This document shows positions 10,690 to 19,137 of a stretch of DNA of 64,000 nucleotides, in pieces. The stretch comes from Marinobacter adhaerens HP15 (GTDB lineage Bacteria; Pseudomonadota; Gammaproteobacteria; Pseudomonadales; Oleiphilaceae). The stretch lies in NCBI RefSeq assembly GCF_000166295.1, contig NC_017506.1, forward strand, positions 3,100,001-3,164,000, given 5' to 3'. Under the pieces are notes generated by a model, which worked only from the letters and a program-made list of their open reading frames with translations, did not search any database and had not been told where the DNA came from. Numbering within the stretch: position 1 is the first letter of the stretch; every line of letters begins with the position of its first letter. The position numbers were made by a program, and so were the translations under genes.

Positions 10690-11279
10690 TCAGAATACGG
10701 CTACTCTGGCTGATTTTCCTGGCACTGATGTTCACCGGCTGCACCGGGAATGATGAAAGCTGGCATGGCAAAGACATCTCAGGCCTGATGCCCGAGCTTG
10801 AGTTCCGGCTCGAGGGCACTGATGGGAATACCGTGACCCCCGCTGACTCACGAGGCACCATCCGGCTATTGTACTTCGGCTTCACCTCCTGCCCGGATGT
10901 CTGCCCGACCACGCTGACCGATCTTCGCCGGTCCGTTGGGCAACTGCCCGAAGAGTACCGGGACGATGTAACAACCCTGTTCGTCAGCGTTGACCCGCGC
11001 AGGGATACGCCGGAACGCCTGGCCAGCTACGTAGATTTTTTCGGTGATCGGGTTGTTGGCATGACAGCGGAAGAACCCGCGCTTCGAGAGCTCACCAAAC
11101 GCTATCGAACAACCTTCGGTTACGACAAGCCCGACTCCAGCGGCAACTACAACGTCTCCCACAGCAGCGCCGTTTACGTGTTCGATCGCAGTGGCAACGC
11201 CCGGCTGCTGCTACGCCCCGGCCTGTCGCCCGAGCAGATCAGTGAAGACCTGGCCCAGTTGGCCCGGGAATCGGGTTAA
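10686..11279 (+). CDS. SCO1/SenC family copper chaperone lipoprotein
   Basis: 197 aa. A lipobox (LMFTGC, Cys19) predicts a membrane-anchored periplasmic lipoprotein. The thioredoxin-like SCO domain contains the copper-binding CPDVCP motif and the downstream His in NVSHSSAVYVF. SCO proteins deliver copper or reduce the Cu-A site of cytochrome c oxidase. The start codon overlaps the ctaG-like stop, forming a two-gene copper assembly operon. Confidence 0.92.
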   Translation: MIRIRLLWLIFLALMFTGCTGNDESWHGKDISGLMPELEFRLEGTDGNTVTPADSRGTIRLLYFGFTSCPDVCPTTLTDLRRSVGQLPEEYRDDVTTLFVSVDPRRDTPERLASYVDFFGDRVVGMTAEEPALRELTKRYRTTFGYDKPDSSGNYNVSHSSAVYVFDRSGNARLLLRPGLSPEQISEDLAQLARESG

Positions 11280-11287
11280 TCTCACCC

Positions 11288-11318
11288 TTGACCCTGTAGC
11301 AACTACAGGGTTTTGAAT
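11288..11318 (+). promoter_or_regulatory. MerR-type metal-responsive promoter upstream of the first CDF gene
   Basis: A -35 box TTGACC (11288-11293) and a candidate -10 TTGAAT (11313-11318) are separated by 19 bp, the elongated spacer typical of MerR-family targets. Between them lies a dyad with perfect 9-bp arms, ACCCTGTAG (11291-11299) and CTACAGGGT (11303-11311), around CAA. The same dyad core recurs at 14532-14552. The likely regulator is the CadR-like protein encoded at 14043. Confidence 0.85.
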
Positions 11319-11353
11319 ACTCCCCAGAATCATCAATAAACGGAGAGCAGAAA

Positions 11354-12268
11354 ATGCACAGCCACCATGATCACAGCCAAGGGCACGGCCATGCGCAGCA
11401 TTTCGACACGCATAATCGCTCGTTTGCGCTGGCCGTCGTGCTCAATGTGGTCTTTGTTGCCATTGAGGCGGTCTACGGTGTCCTGTCCGGATCCCTGGCC
11501 CTGCTGGCAGATGCCGGCCATAACCTGAGCGATGTGCTGGGCCTTGTCATGGCCTGGGTTGCGAGTTGGCTTGCCACCCAGAAAGCCACCGACCGGAACA
11601 CCTACGGACTGAAAAAATCCACGATCCTGGCAGCTCTGTTCAACGCGCTTTTTCTGATTGCTGCCGTTGGCGGCATTGCCTGGGAGGCCATTGGCCGTTT
11701 CAGCGAACCGGCGGAGGTTACCGGTTTGACCGTCATCGTGGTCGCCGGCATCGGGGTCATTATCAATGGCCTCACGATGCTGCTGTTCATGAAAGGCCAG
11801 GAGGGCGATCTCAATATCCGCGGGGCGTTCCTCCACATGGCGGCAGACACGGCTGTGTCCGTAGGCGTTGTAGTTGCCGGCCTTGTGATCCTGTTTACCG
11901 GCCTTGACTGGATCGATCCGCTCGTAAGTCTGGTGATCGCAGCGGTGATCTTTATGGGAACCTGGCAGTTGCTCAAGGATTCGCTCAGTCTTGCGGTAGA
12001 CGCGGTACCCAGGGACATCAACCCGCAGGAAGTCCTCGATAGCCTGAAAGGACTGCCCGGTGTTGAATCGGTTCATCATCTCCACATCTGGGGGCTGAGC
12101 ACAACAGAGAACGCTCTCACAGTCCATCTGGTAAAGCCCGACCCGTCCAGTGACGATCAGATCATCGAGCAGGCCACCCGAATGCTGGCAAGTGACTTCA
12201 ATATCCAGCATGTGACCATTCAATGGGAGCGGGAGGCCAGCAATTGTCCGACACTTGCCTACTGCTGA
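11354..12268 (+). CDS. Cation diffusion facilitator metal exporter, CzcD-like
   Basis: 304-aa inner-membrane proton/metal antiporter of the CDF family, probably for Zn, Cd or Co. The N-terminus is His-rich (HSHHDHSQGHGHAQHFDTH). Six hydrophobic segments follow with metal-site motifs ADAGHNLSD in TM2 and HMAADTAVS in TM5, then a cytoplasmic C-terminal domain with HHLHIWGLS. It is preceded by GGAGA and by a MerR-type promoter, so metal induction by the CadR-like protein is expected. Confidence 0.9.
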   Translation: MHSHHDHSQGHGHAQHFDTHNRSFALAVVLNVVFVAIEAVYGVLSGSLALLADAGHNLSDVLGLVMAWVASWLATQKATDRNTYGLKKSTILAALFNALFLIAAVGGIAWEAIGRFSEPAEVTGLTVIVVAGIGVIINGLTMLLFMKGQEGDLNIRGAFLHMAADTAVSVGVVVAGLVILFTGLDWIDPLVSLVIAAVIFMGTWQLLKDSLSLAVDAVPRDINPQEVLDSLKGLPGVESVHHLHIWGLSTTENALTVHLVKPDPSSDDQIIEQATRMLASDFNIQHVTIQWEREASNCPTLAYC

Positions 12269-12322
12269 TCCCCGGGAAGGAGCCGGACGTACTATGGCCA
12301 GAAACCTGAACGGAGCCCGCTA

Positions 12323-12469
12323 GTGCCCCACAAAAAGCTGAATCTCCCTGAAAAGACCTGCCCGGTCTGCCAGCGACCCTTCGCGTGGCGGAAAAAGTGG
12401 GCAAAGGACTGGGAAAATGTCCGCTACTGCAGCGAACGTTGCCGGCGCGAGAGGAACGCATCCACATGA
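12323..12469 (+). CDS. DUF2256 family small zinc-ribbon-like protein
   Basis: 48-aa protein starting at GTG 12323. It carries CPVC, then [19 protein letters not shown], so four Cys can bind one zinc. This is the DUF2256 pattern, a family commonly found beside photolyase/cryptochrome genes. Its stop overlaps the photolyase start (ATGA), indicating coupled translation. Its function is unknown; a partner of the photolyase is inferred from this arrangement. Confidence 0.8.
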   Translation: MPHKKLNLPEKTCPVCQRPFAWRKKWAKDWENVRYCSERCRRERNAST

Positions 12470-14001
12470 CGACCGTTGTGTGGTTCAAGCGCGATTTGCG
12501 TACACGGGATCATGCCCCCCTGGTGGCGGCAGCCAGCCTGGGAGAGCCCGTCATTCCGCTGTATGTTATCGAGGATGATTACTGGCAACTGCCGGATACC
12601 AGCGGCCGGCAGTGGGCGTTTATCCGGGATTCTCTGGACGACCTGGACCGACAGTTGCGCAAGGCCGGCAGCCAGTTGCTGGTGATTAGAGGGTCGGTGA
12701 CCGATGCGTTGAAGAAGCTTCAGGCCCGCCAGGGCATCGACCGCATCTTCTGCCATCAGGAAACCGGCGGACACTGGACTTTCGAGCGAGACAGGGCGGT
12801 AATTGGCTGGTGTTCGGAAAACCAGGTGGAATTCCGTGAGTGGAACCAGTTCGGTGTGGTTCGCCGCCTGAGCGACCGGGATGTCTGGGACAGGGCGTGG
12901 ACCGAGCTGATGCGCCAGCCAGTGCTGGAGGCTCCGACTGCAATCCCGACATCGGATACCCTGAAGACCGATTGGGCTGCCGACAATGGCCAGGGTTTCG
13001 AAGTGCCAGACTCATGCCCGGACCGCCAGAAAGGCGGCAGCGCGAGAGGGGAAAAGCTCCTCGAATCCTTCCTGGATCGCCGCTGCGTCGGTTACCAGTA
13101 CAACATTTCCAGCCCGAACACCGCCGTCAGGGCCTGCTCGCGCCTGAGTCCGCATATTGCCTACGGCACCGTCAGCCTGCGGGAGATCTACCAGGAGGCC
13201 AAGGCCACCGGGAACCACCGCAACACCCTGCCCCGAAAAAAGAAAAGCCTGACCAGCTTCCGCTCCCGGTTGCACTGGCATTGCCATTTCATCCAGAAAC
13301 TGGAAGACGAGCCGGAGTTGGAGTTCCGGGCCATGCACCGGGAAATGGAGGCGTTGAAAACCGGGCCCAATGATTCCGAGCGACTGCAACGCTGGCAGGA
13401 AGGCCAGACCGGATGGCCCCTGGTGGACGCCAGCATGCGTGCACTGGCCCACTCCGGCTGGATCAACTTCCGGATGCGAGCCATGCTGATGGCAATCGCC
13501 AGCTACCAGCTGTGGCTGCACTGGCGCGATCCGGCCCTTCACCTGGCCCGCTTGTTTACCGATTTCGAGCCGGGCATACACTACTCCCAGACCCAGATGC
13601 AGTCCGGACTCACAGGCATCAACGCCCTGCGAATCTACAACCCGGTGCTGCAGAGCCAGAAACTGGACCCGGAGGGCGAGTTCATCCGGCGGTGGATTCC
13701 CGAGCTGGCCGGCGTGCCCAGTGAAATGATCCACACGCCCTGGTTAATGACGCCGGCGCAGAAGGAACGATACGGCGGTAACACCTATATCGCACCTGTC
13801 TGTGACCACGAACAGGCAGCCCGCGTGGCTCGCAAGGCGGTAGGCGACTTCAGGAAACAGAGCGTCAGCCGGGCAGAGACAGATCGGGTGCTGCAGCGTC
13901 ATGGCAGCCGCAAGGGCCCGATTCAGAAGCGTCCTGCAGTGCCCGGCAAGCGGAAACCTGATGGCGAGCCAGGAAACAGCCAATTGTCTCTGTTCGAGTG
14001 A
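12466..14001 (+). CDS. Deoxyribodipyrimidine photolyase / cryptochrome family flavoprotein
   Basis: 511 aa. The N-terminal antenna-binding domain starts [15 protein letters not shown]. The C-terminal FAD-binding domain has [15 protein letters not shown], a conserved region [17 protein letters not shown], and [21 protein letters not shown] in two parts. The last ~50 residues form a basic tail ending SQLSLFE. It probably repairs UV pyrimidine dimers in light; a cryptochrome or (6-4) activity cannot be excluded. The ATG at 12466 overlaps the DUF2256 stop. The gene lies between a metal exporter gene and the metal regulator gene, all co-directional. Confidence 0.85.
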   Translation: MTTVVWFKRDLRTRDHAPLVAAASLGEPVIPLYVIEDDYWQLPDTSGRQWAFIRDSLDDLDRQLRKAGSQLLVIRGSVTDALKKLQARQGIDRIFCHQETGGHWTFERDRAVIGWCSENQVEFREWNQFGVVRRLSDRDVWDRAWTELMRQPVLEAPTAIPTSDTLKTDWAADNGQGFEVPDSCPDRQKGGSARGEKLLESFLDRRCVGYQYNISSPNTAVRACSRLSPHIAYGTVSLREIYQEAKATGNHRNTLPRKKKSLTSFRSRLHWHCHFIQKLEDEPELEFRAMHREMEALKTGPNDSERLQRWQEGQTGWPLVDASMRALAHSGWINFRMRAMLMAIASYQLWLHWRDPALHLARLFTDFEPGIHYSQTQMQSGLTGINALRIYNPVLQSQKLDPEGEFIRRWIPELAGVPSEMIHTPWLMTPAQKERYGGNTYIAPVCDHEQAARVARKAVGDFRKQSVSRAETDRVLQRHGSRKGPIQKRPAVPGKRKPDGEPGNSQLSLFE

Positions 14002-14042
14002 TAGACTCGAAACAAGGGTTTCTGAACCAGGCGGAGATCAAA

Positions 14043-14501
14043 GTGAAAATTGGTGAACTTGCAAAAACGACAGCCATTCCTGTTGAAACCATCCGCTACT
14101 ACGAAAAGATCGGCCTGCTACCAGAACCGGACAGGGACAACAGTGGCTACCGGTCTTACCGCACTGCCCATCTGGACAGGCTTCTTTTTATCAAACGCTG
14201 CCGCAATCTCGACATGGCCCAGGAAGAGATCCGCGAGCTGATCCGGCTGGCCGAGCAACCGGAGGCGGATTGCAGCAAAGTAGATGCCTTGCTGGCCCAG
14301 CATCTCGTGCACGTTCGCGAGAGACTGAAGGAGCTCGCCAGCCTCGAACAGACACTGGTGAACCTCCAAAAAGCCTGTGCGGACGGCGGCACCGTGCGCG
14401 AGTGTGGCATTCTGGGCGGGTTAAGCTCAGAGCTGGAATCACTGGAAGCCGAAAATCCTGATAATCACGTGCCCGGCACCCATGGCCCGGGCCACAGCTG
14501 A
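14043..14501 (+). CDS. cadR: MerR family Cd/Pb-type metal-responsive regulator, CadR-like
   Basis: 152 aa from GTG 14043, preceded by GGAG. The N-terminal MerR winged helix is VKIGELAKTTAIPVETIRYY. Metal-sensing cysteines are Cys77 (ADCSKV), Cys112 (KACAD) and Cys121 (ECGIL), the CadR/PbrR arrangement, followed by a His-containing tail (HVPGTHGPGHS) as in Pseudomonas CadR. It lies 41 bp after the photolyase gene and may be co-transcribed from the promoter at 11288. Its targets are most likely the dyads at 11291 and 14532. Cd, Pb or Zn as inducer is inferred. Confidence 0.88.
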   Translation: MKIGELAKTTAIPVETIRYYEKIGLLPEPDRDNSGYRSYRTAHLDRLLFIKRCRNLDMAQEEIRELIRLAEQPEADCSKVDALLAQHLVHVRERLKELASLEQTLVNLQKACADGGTVRECGILGGLSSELESLEAENPDNHVPGTHGPGHS

Positions 14502-14528
14502 TGAAATAAAAAGTTTTGGCAGAGATTG

Positions 14529-14559
14529 TTGACCCTATAGCAACTACAGGGTTTTTAAT
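14529..14559 (+). promoter_or_regulatory. MerR-type promoter upstream of the second CDF gene
   Basis: -35 TTGACC (14529-14534) and -10 TTTAAT (14554-14559) with a 19-bp spacer. The dyad ACCCTATAG/CTACAGGGT around CAA differs from the one at 11291 by a single base. The close match implies one regulator, the CadR-like protein encoded immediately upstream. Confidence 0.85.
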
Positions 14560-14586
14560 AAAGACATTCGATTAGAGGAGGTCTTT

Positions 14587-15240
14587 ATGGCGTGCAGTTG
14601 CTCCGCCCCCGAACCCAAATCCCCTGCTCCCGGCTTTCGTAAGGCCTTATGGATTGCGCTCTGGGTAAACCTGGCCATGTTCTTTGTCGAGGGCATCGCC
14701 AGCCTGTCATCCGGTTCTGTCTCACTGATGGCGGACGCCATCGATTTCTTTGGCGACAGCGCCAACTACATCCTGTCCCTGACCGTGCTTTCCATGGGAA
14801 TGTTGTGGCGCGGCCGGGCAGCCATGGTCAAGGGTATTACCATGACGGCATTCGGCCTGGTGGTCTGGGCCCGGGCAGTCTGGGTGGTGCAGGCGGGCAT
14901 AACACCAGAGCCGCTGACCATGGGCGCGGTTGGCCTGCTGGCACTGGCCGCCAATGTAAGCGTGGCCGCAATGCTGTTCAAATTTCGTGAAGGGGATTCG
15001 GACATGCGCTCGGTCTGGCTGTGCAGCCGAAACGATGCCATCAGCAACATCGCCGTTATGGTGGCTGCGCTCGGCGTGTTCGGTACCGGAACCGCCTGGC
15101 CCGATCTGATTGTGGCGGCCATCATGGGCACGCTGGCGATCACAGCCGGCATCAGCGTGATGCGCCATGCCCGCAGCGACATTGCCCAAGCCAGGGCCAG
15201 TGAAGCGCAACCGGCAGCTACAGCATCGAGCAGCCGCTAA
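14587..15240 (+). CDS. Short CDF-family cation transporter
   Basis: 217 aa with about six hydrophobic segments and little cytoplasmic tail, so shorter than CzcD-type exporters. The N-terminus has a CSC motif (MACSCSAPE). Metal-site positions are suggested by ADAIDFFGDSAN and a later CSRNDAISN. It is preceded by GAGGAGG and a MerR-type promoter, so metal induction is likely. Export of a soft or divalent metal is inferred. Its stop codon overlaps the convergent AEC transporter stop by 4 bp. Confidence 0.82.
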   Translation: MACSCSAPEPKSPAPGFRKALWIALWVNLAMFFVEGIASLSSGSVSLMADAIDFFGDSANYILSLTVLSMGMLWRGRAAMVKGITMTAFGLVVWARAVWVVQAGITPEPLTMGAVGLLALAANVSVAAMLFKFREGDSDMRSVWLCSRNDAISNIAVMVAALGVFGTGTAWPDLIVAAIMGTLAITAGISVMRHARSDIAQARASEAQPAATASSSR

Positions 15241-16154
15241 AACGCCAGGGAGATCATTACCGGGATAAACGCCAGGGCAAACAGCGTGGTAAGCAACACC
15301 GTACCCGCTGCCTGCCTCGGCGAGGTATCCAGCAGCGTGGCGATAACCACGGTGTTAGCAGCAATCGGGGTGATCGAGATGAGGAACATGGCCTTGTGAA
15401 CCGCTGGCTCGTATATGCCCAGCACTGCTGAATCAACCCACCAGAACACAATCGCCACCAGTGGCCAGATCACGAACTTCCCGAAAAACGCCAGCGCGGT
15501 GAAGCGGACATTGCCCGCCAGTCCACGAAAGCTGGTGATGCTCATGCCGATGATCATCATGCCCAGAATGCTGTAGGCCCCGCGCAGGTTATCGAACAGT
15601 GGCACGAAGATATCGGGAATCCCAACACCCGTCAGATTGAGGGCAACGGCCGCCAGGAAGGCATAGACAGACGGGAGTTTCAGCACCCGCCAGAGCGCAT
15701 CCTTGATGCTGTAGCGCCCTCTCGCCGCCAGATAGAAGCCCACGGAGTTCTCGAACAGCGTGGTACCCAGCATGCACACGATGTAGAGCCCGAGCCCCTC
15801 TTCACCGAACAGCAACAACGCAACCGGAACCCCGAAGTACCCGGTGTTACCGGAACCCACACACAGGGGAATGATGTTGGCACTGCCGTCGGAGAGCACC
15901 CTCTTTGCCAGCTTTAATTGCACAATTCCCAGAACAGAAGAAATCCCGAATACCAGAAAGGGCAGCAAGATGACTTCGGGAGAAAGCGGCGCTGCCATAA
16001 CACCGGAAAACACCACGGATGGTGTCACGATGTAGAGCATGATGCCGGCAATATGGCGACCACTGGCCTCAAGATAGCGACCGGCGATCCAGCCCAGTGC
16101 GACGGTCACATAGAGCGGTATAAGCTTGAAGAAAAGGGCAAGGGCTGCAGCCAT
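15237..16154 (-). CDS. AEC family (auxin efflux carrier-like) transporter
   Basis: 305-aa polytopic inner-membrane protein with about ten hydrophobic segments in two related halves. The first half has TPSVVFSGVMAAPL and the second GMMIIGMSITSF and SITPIAANTVVIATLL, typical of the AEC/membrane transport protein family that exports organic anions. I chose ATG 16154 because CGGAG lies 5 bp upstream; a TTG at 16172 is weaker. The substrate cannot be inferred from neighbours. Confidence 0.82.
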   Translation of the reverse strand: MAAALALFFKLIPLYVTVALGWIAGRYLEASGRHIAGIMLYIVTPSVVFSGVMAAPLSPEVILLPFLVFGISSVLGIVQLKLAKRVLSDGSANIIPLCVGSGNTGYFGVPVALLLFGEEGLGLYIVCMLGTTLFENSVGFYLAARGRYSIKDALWRVLKLPSVYAFLAAVALNLTGVGIPDIFVPLFDNLRGAYSILGMMIIGMSITSFRGLAGNVRFTALAFFGKFVIWPLVAIVFWWVDSAVLGIYEPAVHKAMFLISITPIAANTVVIATLLDTSPRQAAGTVLLTTLFALAFIPVMISLAF

Positions 16155-16327
16155 CGGAACTCCGTGAGGCAAGGGTAAACTTCCAGCGACAGGAGGCGGA
16201 GTCTATCACTGAACTTTCACCGAATCGCGATATCGACTCAGTGAAAAAGCCTTAATGATTTAAGTCATTTCAAAAGATTCTTCTCTGATACCATAATTGA
16301 GGTGACACTCATAACAGGGTCAATGCC

Positions 16328-17029
16328 ATGAACAGTATTTTCAGGCCAGACGTCTCCTCGGCTCCATGCATGCTGGGAGAAAACAACCCGGATATTGTTG
16401 AGCAGGATGCCGCACCAGAGTCGGCAGCCCTCCTGCATGGCCTGAGCCGGGTATTCGGTATTCGTCTGGCGGGCCATGAAAATGATCCGGACGCCCGGTT
16501 TCTGGCAGACCTTGCATGCCTGTTCCACCTCAGACGGGTGGACCCCGAAACTGCACTGGAAAAGCACGATAAACCCTGGGCAAACGTTTACCTGATTCAG
16601 TACGGCATACTCCGGCTTTTCCGGGAAGCGCCAAGTGGCAAGGTGTCGGTGCACCATTTTTTTTCCGAAGGCGATATGGTCTGGCCGGTTTTTGGCCGAA
16701 CCCGCACGGTACGCAATACCCTTTGCCTGACTACGGTCACGCCGGTGACTACCTGGGTGGCCGACTTCTCGGCTTTCCGGTCGGCGATCCAGTCTCATGG
16801 AGAGGGGCTCTGGCCCCAGTTCGCCCTGGCACTGACAGAAGAAATCGCAGAGCTCACCAGCATGAGGGAATTCCGAAAGCACACAATGCCGGCCCGTGAT
16901 CGATATCGGTTATTGCTCGAGGAATATCCGGAACTGGTCAAACGGGTGCCGGACAATCAGCTGGCGTCATGGCTCGGTGTTGTGCCGGCGACTTTTTCCC
17001 GTCTGAAAACCGGAGCCGCAAGAACCTGA
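16328..17029 (+). CDS. Crp/Fnr family transcriptional regulator
   Basis: 233 aa. Residues ~55-165 form a cyclic-nucleotide-binding-like beta domain (YLIQYGILRLFRE, HHFFSEGDMVWP). A C-terminal helix-turn-helix is visible at DNQLASWLGVVPATFSRLK. It has no N-terminal four-Cys cluster of Fnr, so it is not an oxygen sensor of that type, and the ligand is unknown. It lies alone, divergent from the AEC gene and convergent with wrbA. A 5-bp-arm dyad AATGA/TCATT at 16254-16269 lies upstream and might be an autoregulatory site. Confidence 0.8.
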   Translation: MNSIFRPDVSSAPCMLGENNPDIVEQDAAPESAALLHGLSRVFGIRLAGHENDPDARFLADLACLFHLRRVDPETALEKHDKPWANVYLIQYGILRLFREAPSGKVSVHHFFSEGDMVWPVFGRTRTVRNTLCLTTVTPVTTWVADFSAFRSAIQSHGEGLWPQFALALTEEIAELTSMREFRKHTMPARDRYRLLLEEYPELVKRVPDNQLASWLGVVPATFSRLKTGAART

Positions 17030-17060
17030 CTGTGAAGGCGAGGCTCCAGGAGCGCTGCAT

Positions 17061-17093
17061 AAAAAAGGGCAGCAAGCTCTCGCCTGCCGCCCT
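17061..17093 (-). terminator. Rho-independent terminator of wrbA
   Basis: Read on the minus strand, a 12-bp stem with two G-U wobbles and a GAGA loop (17066-17093) is followed by six T residues. It lies 35 bp past the wrbA stop codon. Confidence 0.7.
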
Positions 17094-17127
17094 GAAAAAC
17101 GCTCAACGCTTTGCTAAAACCTCAGTC

Positions 17128-17727
17128 TTATCCGTGCAGCTTTACTGCCAGTTCGGCAACGTGCTTACCCTGGAAGCGGGCAATGGCGAGTTCCTTTTCA
17201 CTCGGTTGCCTGGAACCATCGCCACCGGCGATGGTTGAAGCGCCATAGGGCGTTCCACCGTTCACTTCAGAGATATCGAAGAACTCTGGAATGCCATACC
17301 CGAGGGGCACAATCACCATGCCGTGGTGCGCCAGGGTGGTCCAGAAAGAGCTGATAGTATGCTCCTGTCCGCCCCCGGTGCCGGTAGACGTGAACACGCT
17401 GGCTACTTTGCCGTGGAGCTTGCCTTCAGCCCATAAGCCACCCGTCTGGTCCAGAAAGGTACGCATCTGGCCCGCCATGTTGCCGAAACGAGTGGGCGTG
17501 CCGAAAATCACCGCATCGTATTCTGCCAACTCTTTCGGATCAGCCACCGGCGCTTCCTGATCCGACTTCCCGCCAGCACTGGCAAACGCTTCGTCGCCCA
17601 TCGTCTCGGGCACGCGCTTGATGGTTACATCGACACCGTCAACGCCTTTAGCGCCGTCGGCAATGGTGTTTGCCATCGTCTCGATATGGCCATACATGGA
17701 ATAATAGAGCACAAGTACTTTTGCCAT
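17128..17727 (-). CDS. wrbA: NAD(P)H:quinone oxidoreductase, WrbA
   Basis: 199-aa cytoplasmic flavodoxin-fold FMN enzyme that reduces quinones by two electrons. The N-terminus [17 protein letters not shown] binds the FMN phosphate, and [25 protein letters not shown] and [15 protein letters not shown] are signature WrbA segments. The length matches the family. AGGAGG-like sequence (GGGAGGTTTTTCTC) precedes the start. It is a single gene with its own terminator. Confidence 0.95.
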   Translation of the reverse strand: MAKVLVLYYSMYGHIETMANTIADGAKGVDGVDVTIKRVPETMGDEAFASAGGKSDQEAPVADPKELAEYDAVIFGTPTRFGNMAGQMRTFLDQTGGLWAEGKLHGKVASVFTSTGTGGGQEHTISSFWTTLAHHGMVIVPLGYGIPEFFDISEVNGGTPYGASTIAGGDGSRQPSEKELAIARFQGKHVAELAVKLHG

Positions 17728-17858
17728 GAGAAAAACCTCCCGTGTCTTTAAATCGATATACAGATGCTAACCAGAGGCAGACTCGAGAGAAATCGGAAGT
17801 TTTCCGACAGGTTATTCAGTTTTTCTGAACAGCCTCACAGGATGGTCACTCTGGGCCA

Positions 17859-17887
17859 TTGCGTACACGTGTACGCTCAAGTATTTT
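17859..17887 (+). promoter_or_regulatory. Promoter with FabR-like palindromic operator, hemolysin III gene
   Basis: A perfect 16-bp palindrome GCGTACACGTGTACGC occupies 17861-17876. A candidate -35 TTGCGT (17859-17864) and -10 TATTTT (17882-17887) have a 17-bp spacer, so the palindrome covers the -35 and spacer. From memory it matches the core of the E. coli fabA/fabB FabR sites, such as GCGTACA-N-GTGTACGC. This suggests repression by a FabR-type regulator of unsaturated fatty acid synthesis. Confidence 0.7.
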
Positions 17888-17917
17888 ATTGGCATGACAT
17901 ATCAGGAAGACCATTCA

Positions 17918-18595
17918 GTGACAGTGACAGCGACAGCAACTCCATCCCCGGCACCCAATACCCATCACCGCATTGAGGAATGGCTGAACAGTGCCACCCA
18001 CGGGCTCGGAGCCATCCTGAGCATTATCGGCACTGCGGCCTTGATCATTGGGGCCAGCCAGTTCGGGGATATCTGGAAGATAGTCAGCTTCAGTATTTTT
18101 GGCGCTTCGCTGATCCTGCTATACCTGGCCTCCGCCCTGTATCACAGTGCCAGGCGGCCGGAACTGAAAAGCGCCTTCAAGACCCTGGATCATTGCGCCA
18201 TTTTTCTGCTGATCGCCGGCACCTACACGCCGTTCCTCCTGGTAAATATGCGCGGAACGGTCGGCTGGACGCTGTTCGCCGTAATCTGGTCACTGGCGAT
18301 CACCGGCGTAGTGCTGAAGGTTATTTTCAAAAACCGCTTCAAGCTCGCAAGGGTTGGCATCTATGTGGCCATGGGCTGGCTGATCACTTTCGCCTCTTCC
18401 GATCTGGTGGCCAACCTGAGTGAGACCGCCCTGAACCTGACGATTGCCGGCGGCGTTGTCTACACCGCCGGCGTCGCCTTCTACCTGGCTGACCGCATAC
18501 CTTACATGCATGCGATCTGGCACCTGTTCGTGATCGGCGGCAGCGCCTGCCACTTCAGTGCCATCTACTATGGCGTGCTGCCTTTCAGCGTCTGA
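17918..18595 (+). CDS. Hemolysin III / PAQR family membrane protein
   Basis: 225 aa from GTG 17918. HlyIII/PAQR (YqfA-like) proteins have seven transmembrane helices and a metal site built from conserved His, Ser and Asp, visible as SATHGLGA near the start, SALYHSAR, LDHCAIFLLIAGTYTPF and the late HLFVIGGSACHF. The GTG start has AGGAAGA 7 bp upstream and follows the predicted transcription start at ~17894; the ATG at 17894 has no ribosome site and would be leaderless. The FabR-like operator links it to membrane lipid homeostasis. Confidence 0.88.
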   Translation: MTVTATATPSPAPNTHHRIEEWLNSATHGLGAILSIIGTAALIIGASQFGDIWKIVSFSIFGASLILLYLASALYHSARRPELKSAFKTLDHCAIFLLIAGTYTPFLLVNMRGTVGWTLFAVIWSLAITGVVLKVIFKNRFKLARVGIYVAMGWLITFASSDLVANLSETALNLTIAGGVVYTAGVAFYLADRIPYMHAIWHLFVIGGSACHFSAIYYGVLPFSV

Positions 18596-18654
18596 ACCAA
18601 GTACTGTCCTTATTTACCGATGCTTGCGGTACCCGCAGACAAGTGGAGTAATTG

Positions 18655-19113
18655 ATGACGAAGTGGCTGGTTAAATCAGAACCTTCAGAATGCGGCATCG
18701 AGGATTTTGCCACGGCCCCGACCGGTGTGATTCCCTGGGATGGCGTGCGCAACTACCAGGCCCGGAATTTTCTGGCGCGCATGGCAGAGGGTGACGAGGT
18801 CTTTCTTTACCACTCCAGCTGCAAACATATCGGGATAGCCGGTATCGTAAAGGTCGTTCGCAGCGCCTATCCAGATCCAACCCAGTTTGATCCTGAATCG
18901 CCCTACTTTGATGCCAAGAGCACCGCTGAGAAGCCTCGCTGGCAAGCCGTGGACATGAAGTACGTTCGCACGCTGCCGAAACTGATCCCGCTGGATGAGC
19001 TTAAATCCATGGCCGGGCTCGAAGACCTGCCTTTGGTCCGCAAGGGTAACCGGCTCTCAGTGATGCCCGTGAGCGAGGAGGAGTGGCAGATCATCCTGGG
19101 CCAGGCTGGCTGA
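18655..19113 (+). CDS. EVE domain-containing protein
   Basis: 152-aa single-domain protein of the EVE (PUA-like) family. It begins KWLVKSEPSECGIEDF and has the conserved GVRNYQARNFLARM and VFLYHSS segments that line the nucleotide-binding pocket. EVE domains bind modified bases in DNA or RNA; no partner nuclease is fused or adjacent. GGAG precedes the ATG. It follows the hemolysin III gene by about 60 bp. Confidence 0.92.
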   Translation: MTKWLVKSEPSECGIEDFATAPTGVIPWDGVRNYQARNFLARMAEGDEVFLYHSSCKHIGIAGIVKVVRSAYPDPTQFDPESPYFDAKSTAEKPRWQAVDMKYVRTLPKLIPLDELKSMAGLEDLPLVRKGNRLSVMPVSEEEWQIILGQAG

Positions 19114-19137
19114 CACCAGGGATCTGCCATCAGCTCG

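Noticed and set aside
18655..19113. EVE protein as part of a modification-dependent restriction system
   Set aside because: It is a stand-alone single-domain protein with no nuclease, helicase or methyltransferase gene beside it.
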